A stretch of DNA of 34,571 bases. It comes from Cellvibrio sp. (GTDB taxonomy: Bacteria; Pseudomonadota; Gammaproteobacteria; Pseudomonadales; Cellvibrionaceae). A program made the translations under genes and the position numbers. The stretch spans positions 1 through 34,571 of the forward strand of contig JADJRD010000016.1 in NCBI GenBank assembly GCA_016712405.1, in the 5' to 3' direction. The notes beneath the pieces were generated by a model that saw only the letters and a program-made list of their open reading frames with translations, was not told the DNA's origin and did no database searches. Positions 24,306 through 33,815 of the stretch are shown piece after piece (positions within the stretch are counted from its first letter, which is position 1; each line of letters begins with the position of its first letter).

Positions 24306-25475
24306 TTAATATTTCACTACGCGTGTTTTGGATATTCGATCGTAGTAAGTGATGGATTGCGCAAAGGTAAAAATAAAATAGCCCATAGCAAAGAAAGCTA
24401 CAAAAGGAATTGGAGTGGCGATTAAGGTGATAGCCAAAACACTCAATGTACAATAAGCGCAATAAGTGGCGAGCCGTAAAAAATTTCTTCCGAAACTGAT
24501 GGGTTCAAAATTGGCGTTGACTAATCGCAATCCCATGATGCGTTTTCCCATGCTGCCTTGTAATTCCGAGGACTCAAAAAATAAATAATACGCCAGACTC
24601 AACAAACAAAAACTGATGGGTATAGGTAAAGTTTTATTGTCGTTATGCAATGCCGAAATAATCAAAGTGATAATTGCCATATCAATCAACCAAGCTAATG
24701 CGCGTCTGCCGGGGTGCGCAATCTGTATCTCGTCACTCGTTGATTGTGGTTGATGTACGGTCAGTTTTTTTCCGCCGCGAATTTTATCTTGCCACTCAGG
24801 TTGTGCGTTGGTCTCTGAAGAGTGAATCATGTCCAGCCATTTTTCAAAATCCTCACCTAATGCTCGCACCACATAGTGTCTATTATCTATCCAATTAAAA
24901 ATCCCATTTAAATAGGTCAACACATCCTGCCCGACTAATGCTGGCGTCCTGCCCATATGTTGAGCATTGTGTTGATCAATCAGTCGTAATATTTCCAATC
25001 CTAATCGCCAATTAAATTGATCTTCCAGAATAAACGGCGATTCCATAACAAAAGCCCAATTGTCAGGATTATTTTGTTCGTTGTGATTCGCGGTTAATAA
25101 GAGTTGTGCCAAATCCAACAATCGTTCGCCTTCTTGTTGATAAGGATTGACCTCAGGTTGATGAATTTCGGGTTCGGACGAAATATTGTGTTCTTCAATT
25201 TCTGAGTGAGTATCGATAGGATCAAGCGAAACTGGTTGCGGTTGACGGGATTGATCTTGGCTCACTGAATCATCAGTGGCCTCGATAGAGTCGGAATCAG
25301 TTTCTTCTTCCCAATAATCCGCTTCATCTAATGCGCGTTTATAAGCCTCATGCAATTCTTGAAACCCTTGTGGATTTTCATCCGGACGTGTGACTTTTAA
25401 TTTTTTGGCATAGGCGCGTTTAATGATTTTGGTGTCGGGTGTGGGATCAATCTCCAGGATTTTCCAAATATCCAT
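24306..25475 (-). CDS. membrane-anchored J-domain protein with C-terminal RDD domain
   Basis: 389 residues, intact. Residues 1-50 are a J-like domain, MDIWKILEIDPTPDTKIIKR, with helix III QGFQELHEAYKRAL. The HPD triad reads RPD (VTRPDENP), so the His is missing. Residues about 55-115 are an acidic, Ser/Gln-rich linker. 115-240 is a helical region. From about 255 (HPGRRALAWLIDMAIITLI) comes an RDD membrane domain with GSMGKRIMGLRLVN and four or five hydrophobic helices. The ATG directly follows the hscC TAA with no gap, so the two are co-translated. E. coli HscC also works with membrane J-proteins (DjlB/DjlC); this is the likely partner, though the RDD anchor is unusual. Confidence 0.88.
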   Translation of the reverse strand: MDIWKILEIDPTPDTKIIKRAYAKKLKVTRPDENPQGFQELHEAYKRALDEADYWEEETDSDSIEATDDSVSQDQSRQPQPVSLDPIDTHSEIEEHNISSEPEIHQPEVNPYQQEGERLLDLAQLLLTANHNEQNNPDNWAFVMESPFILEDQFNWRLGLEILRLIDQHNAQHMGRTPALVGQDVLTYLNGIFNWIDNRHYVVRALGEDFEKWLDMIHSSETNAQPEWQDKIRGGKKLTVHQPQSTSDEIQIAHPGRRALAWLIDMAIITLIISALHNDNKTLPIPISFCLLSLAYYLFFESSELQGSMGKRIMGLRLVNANFEPISFGRNFLRLATYCAYCTLSVLAITLIATPIPFVAFFAMGYFIFTFAQSITYYDRISKTRVVKY

Positions 25476-27164
25476 TTACAACCATTCCTCAGTATCCAAC
25501 TGATTTAAAATACTATCCAATTGTGTGGCGGCTTTTTTGATTTCAACGGGATTCTGTTTTTCCAGAATGCGGTCAAAATCTGCCAATATCTGCGCAATTT
25601 TTTCACGCTTTTCACCGAGGCTGGATTCATATAAACGTTCGCCGCGCGCGAGTAAAGCGCGATTGGTTTCATCTTCGCGTGGATGAAATTTCATGGCCGC
25701 TCAACGTTGGCGAGATTTTTCTTTTTCTTCGGGCGACAAACTACCGGGTGATTGTTCAATAACTTTATTCAGGGTTTTACCGGTCGATTCTACTTTGACA
25801 TCGACTTCCAATAATCCATTCATATCATAACTATAACGCACATCAACGGCTTCTTTTCCGGCGGGAGCAGGAGGCACATCAACCGTTAAGTTGCCCAGAA
25901 AAATGTTTTTGCTGACTAAACGATTTTCACCTTGATAAATACCGATGCGCATTTGTTTTTGATTGTCATGTGCTGTCACCAGTCGACGCGTCACACTGAT
26001 CGGCACCACGGAGTTACGTTCAATAATCGGTAAAAAATAGCCGCCCTCATTGGTGTTTTCATTGACAACATCGGTCCCTAATGTGTAAGGACAAACATCG
26101 GTGAGTACAATATCGGAGAGTGCTTTGTCTTTGGATTTTAATCCTGCTTGAATCGCGGCGCCCATCGTAATCGCACAATCAGGATCAAGATGACAAGAAG
26201 GCAAACGGCCAAACATACGGCCAACGGTAGAACGGAAAATGCCCATGCGTGTGGCGCCGCCCACCAACACCACATCGTCAATCGCTTGCGGTGACATATT
26301 GGCATCGTTCAACGCGCGTTCAATCGGGCGTTTGGCTCGCAGCAAAAGTGGCGTAGCAATTTTGCTAAACCATTCATCAGTGACGATAAATTCGTGATGG
26401 TTTTTTCCTAAATGCAAATCCAGCGTTTGTTGTTCTTTAGTCCCTATACGACGTTTTGCGGTTTCCATTTGCATTAAAAGCTGGTTGGTTTCTTGTGGTG
26501 TTAATGAGGATTTTTGAATTTTTAATTGATTCAAAGCATCATTCATCATAGCTTCCACAAAATCTTCGCCACCTAAAAAGTTGTCGCCAGCGCTGGCGTG
26601 AACTTCCATCACGCCTTCAAAAAACTCCAGAATGGATACGTCAAAAGTTCCGCCACCCATGTCCAAAATTAAAAAAGTGCCTTCTTGTTTTTCATGCAAG
26701 CCATAAGCGATTGCGGCCGCTGTAGGTTCATTGATTAAACGTTCAACTTTTAATCCCGCTAATTCACCTGCCGTTTTGGTGGCGTGACGTTGGTTATCGT
26801 TGAAATAGGCTGGCACACTGATGACTGCTTCTGTAACAGGTTCGCCTAAAAAATTTTCTGCATCTTCTTTCAATGAACGTAAAACAATTGCGGATAGTTC
26901 TGTAGCAGTAAATTGTTTATTACCGAGAGTGACTTTGTGTTCAGTGCCCATCAAGCGTTTGAAAACCGCAACGGTTTTATCGCTGTGGCTGATGAGTCTT
27001 TCTTTGGCGATGCGCCCGACGCTGAGATTATTTTTATCATCCAGCCCAACAACCGATGGCGTTAATAAATCACCTAATCGATTAGGGATTAACTTGACGC
27101 CATCGTCTACCCAAATACCGCAACTGCTGTTGGTGGTGCCTAAATCTATACCAATAATCGCCAT
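25476..27164 (-). pseudogene. hscC: Hsp70-type chaperone HscC, one in-frame stop
   Basis: 562 codons including one internal TGA. Nucleotide-binding domain: IGIDLGTTNSSCGIW, VISVPAYFNDNQRHATK, NEPTAAAIAYGL, LILDMGGGTFDVSIL and VVLVGGATRMG. The short substrate domain includes DVCPYTLGTDV. A TGA (25703-25701) interrupts QR-AAMKFHPREDETNRALLARG, where Leu is expected; the following 72 codons in the same frame are unmistakably the HscC C-terminus. The length matches HscC rather than DnaK (about 640). Cytoplasmic ATP-dependent chaperone. First gene of the operon; motA is divergent, 160 bases away. Confidence 0.92.
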
Positions 27165-27324
27165 CTTTTTTATTCCATTCTATTGAACATGTAACCGCGC
27201 GATTTAATCGGGTTTGACTACAAAAGTCTATCCTTCCTCATTGTGCAAAATGGCGTATAACTCCACCTTGAAGCTCCCCTCATCGCGCCTATACTCAGAA
27301 CGAATAGAGTCTGGAGGTTACCGT

Positions 27325-28179
27325 GTGAATATTTTTATCGGGATCATAGTGGTATTGGGTTGTATAGGTGTGGGCTTCACCATTCACGGCGGTAATGTGT
27401 TGGTACTCATGTCGCCTATTGAGGTACTGATTATTTGCGGTGCTTCCTTTGGTGCCATGATTATTGGTAATCCTCTATCGGTGTCGATTGGTGTGATCAA
27501 ATCAGCGGGAACCTTGTTAAAACCTTCCAAGTATAAAAAAGCTTTCTACATGGATTTGCTCACGCTGCTCTACGATATTTTTAACAAAACCCGCCGTGAA
27601 GGTTTGATGGCCATCGAAGGCGATATAGAAGAGCCAGAGAACAGCCCGATTTTCGGTAACTACCCCAACATCATGAAAGATCACCACATAGTGGAGTTTA
27701 TTTGTGATTACTTGCGAATTATGGTTGCCGGCAATATGGCACCTCATGAATTGGAGGCTTTAATCGATCAAGAGATGGATGGCCATCATCAAGAAGCAGG
27801 CCTTGTTCCGGGTGCGGTGCAAACTGCCGCAGACGGGTTACCGGGTTTCGGTATTGTGGCGGCGGTCTTGGGGGTGGTGATCACCATGGGCAAGATTGGG
27901 GGGCCACCGGCTGAGATCGGAGCTTCAGTTGCGGCGGCACTGGTAGGAACCCTGTTGGGGATTTTGTTTGCTTACGGATTTATTGCCCCCTTTGCCAGTT
28001 ATCTCAATCATATGGCAAGAGAAGAATCTCGTGCCTATGAAGCTATCAAGGCTGTTCTGGTTGCATCAATGAACGGTGTTCCTCCGCAAATTGCAGTCGA
28101 ATTTGGTCGCAAAGTGATTTATCACAGTGTTCGCCCTGGCTTCAAAGAACTTGAAGAGCAGTATCGCGCTAAAAAATAA
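27325..28179 (+). CDS. motA: flagellar motor stator protein MotA
   Basis: The start is taken as GTG 27325 because GGAGG (27313-27317) is placed correctly before it and the upstream extension is not hydrophobic; 284 residues, the family size. Four membrane segments: NIFIGIIVVLGCIGVGF, PIEVLIICGASFGAMII, GFGIVAAVLGVVITM and VAAALVGTLLGILFAYG. The cytoplasmic loop holds the charged motor face (NKTRREGLMAIEGDIEEPE). VPGAVQTAADGLPGFG contains the conserved loop proline. With MotB it forms the ion channel that drives rotation. motB follows after 25 bases. Confidence 0.95.
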   Translation: MNIFIGIIVVLGCIGVGFTIHGGNVLVLMSPIEVLIICGASFGAMIIGNPLSVSIGVIKSAGTLLKPSKYKKAFYMDLLTLLYDIFNKTRREGLMAIEGDIEEPENSPIFGNYPNIMKDHHIVEFICDYLRIMVAGNMAPHELEALIDQEMDGHHQEAGLVPGAVQTAADGLPGFGIVAAVLGVVITMGKIGGPPAEIGASVAAALVGTLLGILFAYGFIAPFASYLNHMAREESRAYEAIKAVLVASMNGVPPQIAVEFGRKVIYHSVRPGFKELEEQYRAKK

Positions 28180-28204
28180 TGGCGTGACAGATAAGGTATA
28201 GCGA

Positions 28205-29385
28205 ATGGAAAAAGGTGCGGCGCAACAGCCCATTATCATCAAGAAAAAGAAAGGGCATGGCCATGGGCATCATGGTGGCTCTTGGAAGGTCGCACTTGCT
28301 GACTTTATGACGGCGATGATGGCCTTCTTTTTATTGATGTGGTTATTGGGCAGCACTTCTGAAAATGAGCAAAAGCGATTGCGGGTTATTTTCAGGATCC
28401 AGGCAGCGAATATGTAGTGGGTGAGGGTGGTGCTGATTTAGGTTTGATTACTCAGGATCAACCTTTGCAACAATCCCAATCTGATCAACCGGAAAATGAA
28501 GATGCCAGTAATAAAGATGGCTATAAGGACAACACCAAACCGGAAACAGCTGAAAATGTTCCTGAAGATGAATTGAAAAAACAATTAGAAAAACGTGAAC
28601 AGGAACAATTGGATGAACTGAAAAAACAATTGGAACAGGAAATCAATGCGCTGGATTCGGTGTTTCAGCAAATTAAAGATCAAATCCTGATTGATTTCAC
28701 CGCGCTGGGTTTACGCATTCAAATTGTTGATAAAGATCAGCGCCCTATGTTTGATATAGGTAGTGCGAATTTAAAACCTTATTCAGTGGATGTGTTACAT
28801 GCCTTGGCGCCTATTCTGAATAAAGTGCAAAACAAAATCAGTGTCACAGGCCATACAGATGCTACGCCCTATGGCGTTAATGCAACTTACACTAACTGGG
28901 AATTATCAGCTGATCGAGCCAACGCTGCACGTCGTGCATTATTGGTGGGTTCATACCCAGAAGGCAAAGTGGCTACAGTACAGGGCATGGGCTCAGCCGC
29001 CCCCTATTTAATTGATAAACCCACAGAGCCAATCAATCGTCGCATTGCCATCATCGTTTTGAAAAAAGCCGTTGCTGATGCTTTAACAAATGGCGGAATG
29101 GGATTGGATGGACAACAGTTAATCAATCGAGGAGGAGGTGATTCTTCTAGCGGCGTTTTTGGAAGCCCCTTTTTATCAGCCGATGAAGTAGACAGCGCAA
29201 TTGATGCTGGTCTTGATGGGCAGCAGGTTATTGAACAACGAGGCAGTAATCAAACAGGCGTCAGAAATGCGAATCCTTCCTCGGTTTCAGCCTTGCCCTC
29301 TGGCGCAACCCCCACATTTCCAATTGAGCAAAAACCAGTGTTATCTGCCGATGAAATCGAGAGTGCGATAGATTCGTCCCAATAG
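28205..29385 (+). pseudogene. motB: flagellar motor stator protein MotB, one frameshift
   Basis: About 393 residues when an A-run (28371-28374) one base short is corrected, which turns NEQKRLRVIF into NEQKAIAGYFQDPGSEY. The N-terminus is basic (KKKKGHGHGHHGG). The single membrane helix ALADFMTAMMAFFLLMWLLG carries the ion-binding Asp33. A charged coiled-coil linker follows (28530-28660, EDELKKQLEKREQEQ). The OmpA-like peptidoglycan domain has VTGHTDATPYG and NWELSADRANAARRAL. After it, an unusually long tail of about 95 residues repeats LDGQQ-x-I and LSADE-x-x-SAID. Confidence 0.93.
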
Positions 29386-29471
29386 GATTCTTCTAACTTC
29401 ATATTCAATTCAGTTATCTCTGCTAGTCTTGGTTTTGACCAATAATGGTCACCCAACACTTGGAGTTCAAT

Positions 29472-29879
29472 ATGAAAAAAATTACTTCTCTTCCAATGTT
29501 ATTTTTTGTTTTCTTTGTTGGTATCAGTTCGTCAAGTTTTGCAGCTGATATGTATTTAAAATTCACGGGTGTGAATGGTGAATCCAAAATAGTTTCATGC
29601 CCTGATGCTACATGTGTAATAAGTGATTTGGCTGTGGGTGAATACAAAGTAGAACAAACCGATAAAGACGGTAAGGCGATTTCCAACCCTGTTGTGTTAA
29701 GTCATGAAGTGAAAAGTCCGCGTGATGCTGCATCAGGATTGGCCACCGGAAAAAGAACTCATAAACCGATGAAGATGATCACAGATTCAACGGGTGTTTT
29801 CACCCTATCAATCACCGAGCTCAACACAGTCGTAGCCGTACAGGATCACAATAGTTCGCGTTCGAATAAATCAAGGTAG
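29472..29879 (+). CDS. exported Hcp-like small protein
   Basis: 135 residues from ATG 29472 (GGAG at 29462). Signal peptide MKKITSLPMLFFVFFVGISS, cleavage near SSSFAA. The mature protein starts DMYLKFTGVNGESK, which resembles the opening of Hcp-family tube proteins, and later has SPRDAASGLATGKRTHKP, also of the Hcp type. True Hcp is not made with a signal peptide and is about 160-170 residues, so this is a shorter secreted relative, not a T6SS tube subunit. It contains a Cys pair (SCPDATC). No T6SS genes are nearby. Confidence 0.7.
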   Translation: MKKITSLPMLFFVFFVGISSSSFAADMYLKFTGVNGESKIVSCPDATCVISDLAVGEYKVEQTDKDGKAISNPVVLSHEVKSPRDAASGLATGKRTHKPMKMITDSTGVFTLSITELNTVVAVQDHNSSRSNKSR

Positions 29880-29887
29880 TCAATAAA

Positions 29888-29990
29888 TTTCCCACTTTGA
29901 AAAAGGGCAGGTTGGGGGGATTTACAATTTCGGAAAATTGACTTTTTTAATCCTTCCATCGCCTCTCTTTTTCAAAGCGAGGCGCATCAA
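29888..29990. repeat. interspersed G/C-run palindromic repeat, second copy
   Basis: CCCACTTTGAAAAAGGG then GGTTGGGGGGATTTA, spacer, TTTAATCCTTCC and CTCTTTTTCAAAG: same plan as 18177-18320 but more degenerate. It lies between convergent genes and may act as a terminator. Confidence 0.65.
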
Positions 29991-29994
29991 ATTC

Positions 29995-30339
29995 TTAAAT
30001 AAATGTGTAACGTAATTCCAGCTGAAAATCCCAATTAAAAGCCTCAGAACTCACCTCGGTTCCTTCTGCATTTAATAGTATTTTTCGTTCAAGACGCAGA
30101 TCACCTTTTTCCATTAGAGGCTTGGAATTGGGTTGTCTAAACTCTAATTGCAGTGCCTCGTTCTGAGAAGGTATTTGGGAGAGTATTTGAATAGTTTTGT
30201 TGGGTAGGGGAATCTCCTGACTTTTTAGCCAAAGCGTTTCTGGTGCGGCAAAGAGTGGGTCATCATTGATTGCTGCAAAGCCAGACTGGCAGGTTAAACC
30301 CAAGGTAAACGATAAGATAAGAAAAGCCGGTTTCATCAT
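29995..30339 (-). CDS. exported hypothetical protein
   Basis: About 114 residues. ATG 30339 is preferred over the upstream TTG because GGGA lies five bases before it; a second ATG follows directly. Signal peptide MMKPAFLILSFTLGLTCQSG with FAA cleavage. The mature part is beta-rich: LWLKSQEIPLPNKTIQIL, ALQLEFRQPNSK and DFQLELRYTFI, ending in an aromatic residue as many outer-membrane or periplasmic beta proteins do. Family not recognised. Confidence 0.7.
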   Translation of the reverse strand: MMKPAFLILSFTLGLTCQSGFAAINDDPLFAAPETLWLKSQEIPLPNKTIQILSQIPSQNEALQLEFRQPNSKPLMEKGDLRLERKILLNAEGTEVSSEAFNWDFQLELRYTFI

Positions 30340-30527
30340 TAATCCCAAAATGTGTTGATGTTCACAATCCTGGGCATTCTAACGAAATGAATGTAAACAA
30401 GTGTTACCTAAATACTCATTTTTTAGACTGTTTGGTTATTCCTGTTGGTTTTTTATCCGGTTTTAGATGCTATTGAATGAAATAGCGATGAATTTAGAGA
30501 TAACTCTAAAATTGAGTTATAAGCAGA

Positions 30528-30845
30528 TTACTCGTGAACCCATTCCCAACGAATGGGTTGGCCAAAATCATCAAGAATAACGCGCTTTTTCGGGCCAGAT
30601 AGAGGCGGTTTGGAGTGGGTTTTACGTCGAGACTCTATAGCCGCCACAACATCATTCACCAGTGTCCGATTTTCGTGCGAGTCACCTTCAAATACTGAAA
30701 ATAAGGTACTGCCCAAAGGTCTGCCGCTCACCCCTTGAGGAATTTCGGCAACCTGTCCGCCATGCTCAAGGTAAGCCTCTATCTCAGCTTGAAGTTCAGC
30801 ATGGAGTTCACGGCGAGTTTTGGTGGGTTTAATAATTAAAGGCAT
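30528..30845 (-). CDS. conserved hypothetical protein, 105 residues
   Basis: The ATG at 30845 (MPLIIKPTKTRRELHAEL) is chosen because the upstream extension to 30935 overlaps the tatD start and is of poor composition. The N-terminus is a charged helix (TRRELHAELQAEIEAYLEHGG), then QVAEIPQGVSGRPLG and a basic C-terminus with KPPLSGPKKRVILDDFGQPI. It looks like a small cytoplasmic, possibly nucleic-acid-associated protein; no domain identified. Divergent from tatD with 63 bases between starts. Confidence 0.7.
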   Translation of the reverse strand: MPLIIKPTKTRRELHAELQAEIEAYLEHGGQVAEIPQGVSGRPLGSTLFSVFEGDSHENRTLVNDVVAAIESRRKTHSKPPLSGPKKRVILDDFGQPIRWEWVHE

Positions 30846-30908
30846 AATGCAAAGGCGTAAATAAACGACCCTGTAGTATACAGCCCAAATCTCCAAGAGA
30901 GCTAACTC

Positions 30909-31697
30909 TTGATACTCTTTGATTCTCATTGCCATTTTGATTTTGCCGACTTTGATGATAAGCGCGAGCTAATCTGGTCAAACACTCAATCATTAGGTGT
31001 TAAGGGAATGCTAATTCCTGCTGTTAATCCTGATACTTGGTATCAGGCTAAACAAATTTCTGACACTTTTTCAGGTATTGTGTGGGCTGCGGGTTTACAT
31101 CCTTGGTGGATAAAAGGATTTTTAGAGCGCTACACACTGGATCATTTAGTTCGTCACCTGGACTCAGCGATAGAAGATAAACACTGTGTTGCAATCGGTG
31201 AAACGGGTTTAGATGCCGTAATTGATTTGAATTTATCGATACAACTAGATTGTTTTCAATGCCACATGGATGCCGCAAAAAAAATCGAAAAACCCTTAAT
31301 TGTTCATTCACGTAAAACCCACGCACAAATAGTTGATATTATCAAAAAAAATCCACTCAGATCCGGTGGCGTTATTCACGCATTCAGCGGAAGTTATGAA
31401 CAAGCAAAAGCATTGGTGGATGTTGGATTTTATTTAGGTGTAGGTGGCGTCATCACCTACGAGCGTGCGCATAAAACCCGTGAAGCTCTCAAAAAAATTC
31501 CACTCGAATATTTACTATTGGAAACCGATGCCCCCGATATGCCTTTGCAGGGGCAACAAGGTATGGCTAACTCGCCCATAAATTTACTTCAAATCGCAGA
31601 AGCTTTAGCGGAATTAAAACAATTAGCGGTAGATAAAATTGCCGAACAAACAACATTCAACGCGAACACTTTATTGGGAATACGAGATGCCGTTTGA
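30909..31697 (+). CDS. TatD-family metal-dependent hydrolase
   Basis: 262 residues, intact, TTG start with AAGAGAG upstream. Metal-binding motifs in family order: FDSHCHFD (HxH), AAGLHPWW, AIGETGLD (Glu), IVHSRKTH (His), VIHAFSGS (His) and LLETDAPDM (Asp). TatD proteins are cytoplasmic (alpha/beta)8 nucleases or phosphoesterases; this one may correspond to the YjjV branch. It overlaps the SufE-like gene by 11 bases, so the two are co-translated. Confidence 0.92.
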   Translation: MILFDSHCHFDFADFDDKRELIWSNTQSLGVKGMLIPAVNPDTWYQAKQISDTFSGIVWAAGLHPWWIKGFLERYTLDHLVRHLDSAIEDKHCVAIGETGLDAVIDLNLSIQLDCFQCHMDAAKKIEKPLIVHSRKTHAQIVDIIKKNPLRSGGVIHAFSGSYEQAKALVDVGFYLGVGGVITYERAHKTREALKKIPLEYLLLETDAPDMPLQGQQGMANSPINLLQIAEALAELKQLAVDKIAEQTTFNANTLLGIRDAV

Positions 31698-32082
31698 TGA
31701 TTTGTCATCAATTGATTTGAATCTTTTGATCAACAGCAATAGTTGGCAAGAAAAATACCGTCTCATTCTGCAATGGTCGGATCTCATCAAACCAAAAGTA
31801 ATATTGCAAAAACCGGAAGCTCTATTAAAAGGCTGTGAAGTGGATAGTTGGATTACATCTGAATCCATTCAAAATAGACACTATTTTTTATTCGATAGCC
31901 AAAGCAAACTCATTAAAGGTTTGGCTGCGATTATTTTAGTTCAACTCAACGGGAAAAACCCGGAATTTATTCGTAACTGGAATGAACAGGAGTTTTTACA
32001 GAAATCCCAGCTGCAAAAACATATGACGCCATCACGCAACAATGGATTGATGTCGTTGATTGGGTATTGTAAAGCTGTTTAA
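31687..32082 (+). CDS. SufE/CsdE-family sulfur acceptor protein
   Basis: 131 residues. ATG 31687 lies inside the end of tatD, and its frame gives the family N-terminus. Conserved features: NSNSWQEKYRLILQWSDLI, then LLKGCEVDSWI with the acceptor Cys, FLFDSQSKLIKGLAAIILV and the C-terminal LMSLIGYCKAV. SufE/CsdE takes persulfide sulfur from a cysteine desulfurase for Fe-S or related assembly. No desulfurase gene is in the window, so CsdE versus SufE cannot be decided. Confidence 0.9.
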   Translation: MPFDDLSSIDLNLLINSNSWQEKYRLILQWSDLIKPKVILQKPEALLKGCEVDSWITSESIQNRHYFLFDSQSKLIKGLAAIILVQLNGKNPEFIRNWNEQEFLQKSQLQKHMTPSRNNGLMSLIGYCKAV

Positions 32083-32116
32083 ATTGAATTTAATCGACAC
32101 GTATCGGTAGTTTTTT

Positions 32117-33286
32117 ATGAAACAAGTTTTAATTGGTGCTCGTTTATTTACCGGTGAAAAATTTCTGGATAATCATGCCTTGCTGATTGTTGATGAAACT
32201 ATTTCCGCAATACTACCGATTGATCAACTGGATGCCTCTATTCCAAAAGTTGTGCTGAAAGGTGGAATCCTTGCGCCGGGATTTATTGATTTGCAAGTGA
32301 ATGGCGGCGGCGGTGCATTTTTTACCAACAGTCCCGATGTCAATACAATTCACACCATGGTTAATGCGCATCGCGCGAGTGGAACCACTTCATTGTTACC
32401 AACTTTGATCAGCAGCACGCCCGACATTCATCGGGCCGGTGTTCAGGCTGTAATGGATGCAATTAAAGCTGATAATAAATCCGTATTGGGTGTGCATATC
32501 GAAGGGCCTTTTTTTGATTTGTCACGTCGCGGCGCACATAAAGAATCTTATATTCGAAAAATTGAACAAGCTGATATTAATTGGTTGATTGATTCAGTCA
32601 CCCAACAAAAAAACGCCTGCAAATTTATGATCACACTGGCGCCCGAACATGTGCCGCCCGAGCAAATAAAACAATTGGCATCCGCCGGTGTATTGGTTTG
32701 CGCGGGGCATACCAATGCGCAGTATGAACAGGTTGTCACCGCGCTCGAAAATGGTCTTTCAGGGTTTACGCATTTATTTAATGCTATGAGTCCTTTAACC
32801 AGTCGTGAACCCGGTGTTGTCGGCGCTGCATTAAATGATGCCAATAGTTGGTGTGGCATTATTGTGGATACCCATCACGTTCATGATGCGGCCATTCGTA
32901 TTGCATGCGCTGCAAAATCCAAAGGAAAAATCTATTTGGTGACCGATGCTATGTCGACTGTCGGCTCGCCGCAAAAATATTTTGAAATCTACGGTGAAAA
33001 GATTGTTGAAAAAAATGGCTGCCTGGTAAACGCAGAAGGCCGTTTGGCTGGTAGTGCAATCGGAATGATTGATGCAGTGCGATTGACAAACACCTGGGTA
33101 GGTTTGGATTTGGATGAAAGTTTGCGCATGGCTTCGCTTTATCCTGCAGAATTTATGCAGCTTGATCATTGTCTTGGGAAAATCCAACCGGGTTATCGTG
33201 CAGATCTGGTGCATTTCACTGAAGATTTTCGTGTAACTCACACCTGGGTTGCTGGCGAAATGTTGCAACACATGTCTGCCGATTGA
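32117..33286 (+). CDS. nagA: N-acetylglucosamine-6-phosphate deacetylase
   Basis: 389 residues, intact, of normal length. Amidohydrolase fold: LAPGFIDLQVNGGGGAFF near the N-terminus, VHIEGPFFDLSRRGAHKE (metal-binding Glu), VCAGHTNAQYEQ (His), GFTHLFNAMSPLTSREPG (His), VDTHHVHD and LVTDAMSTVG (catalytic Asp). Removes the acetyl group of GlcNAc-6-phosphate on the way to glucosamine-6-phosphate and glycolysis, from chitin or cell-wall sugar. It stands 34 bases after the SufE-like gene, without nagB or a transporter nearby. Confidence 0.95.
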   Translation: MKQVLIGARLFTGEKFLDNHALLIVDETISAILPIDQLDASIPKVVLKGGILAPGFIDLQVNGGGGAFFTNSPDVNTIHTMVNAHRASGTTSLLPTLISSTPDIHRAGVQAVMDAIKADNKSVLGVHIEGPFFDLSRRGAHKESYIRKIEQADINWLIDSVTQQKNACKFMITLAPEHVPPEQIKQLASAGVLVCAGHTNAQYEQVVTALENGLSGFTHLFNAMSPLTSREPGVVGAALNDANSWCGIIVDTHHVHDAAIRIACAAKSKGKIYLVTDAMSTVGSPQKYFEIYGEKIVEKNGCLVNAEGRLAGSAIGMIDAVRLTNTWVGLDLDESLRMASLYPAEFMQLDHCLGKIQPGYRADLVHFTEDFRVTHTWVAGEMLQHMSAD

Positions 33287-33308
33287 TTGGAGCAATAAAA
33301 TATTCAGA

Positions 33309-33769
33309 CTACTTTAGATTCGTTTCCTGTGCTTGTGTTTTCGAATTCAATAACCAAATGGCATCTTCATCTTTGAGTTCATCATAATCCAAAGCGAACC
33401 CTGTGCCTTCCGGTTTGATATGAATGACATCAGTGTCTTCGCTGATAATAGAGTAGGGCCATTTAGCATTAGCCTGAAGTAAATCGTAGTAAAAGGTATT
33501 GAAGAATGACCCAGTATCGCCCAGTGGGTCATAAGGAAAATCCGCAACAAAAATGGGATAGGTTTTATTGCACAAATAGACTGCTTTAATGTTTGCGCCT
33601 GCATCGTCTAGCACCTTGCGAGTGGGGTGTTGCCAATGCTCCAAATTTTTCTGCGTGCATTTTTCCAGCGAAAATACAAGAGTGGTATCAGGTTCGGTCG
33701 CGAATGAATGCGCGGATAGTAAAAATCCACAAATAAATAATACTATTGAGTTGGTTATGGATTTTTCAT
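33309..33769 (-). pseudogene. exported hypothetical protein, one frameshift at the start
   Basis: ATG 33769-33767 is followed by an A-run (33762-33766) one base too short. Adding one A gives MKKSITNSIVLFICGFLLS as a signal peptide, then TEPDTTLVFSLEKCTQKN, which continues in the long frame to WLLNSKTQAQETNLK. About 152 residues. The mature domain has CTQKN and YLCNKTYP cysteines (a possible disulfide) and many aromatic residues (DPLGDTGSFFNTFYYDLL). Family unknown; periplasmic or secreted. Convergent with nagA. Confidence 0.72.
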
Positions 33770-33815
33770 GATCATCTTAAAGTAGTTCATTTTTTTAATA
33801 TTTCCTAGGCATTTG

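Noticed and set aside
29250..29459. 69-codon minus-strand frame
   Set aside because: Antisense to the MotB tail.
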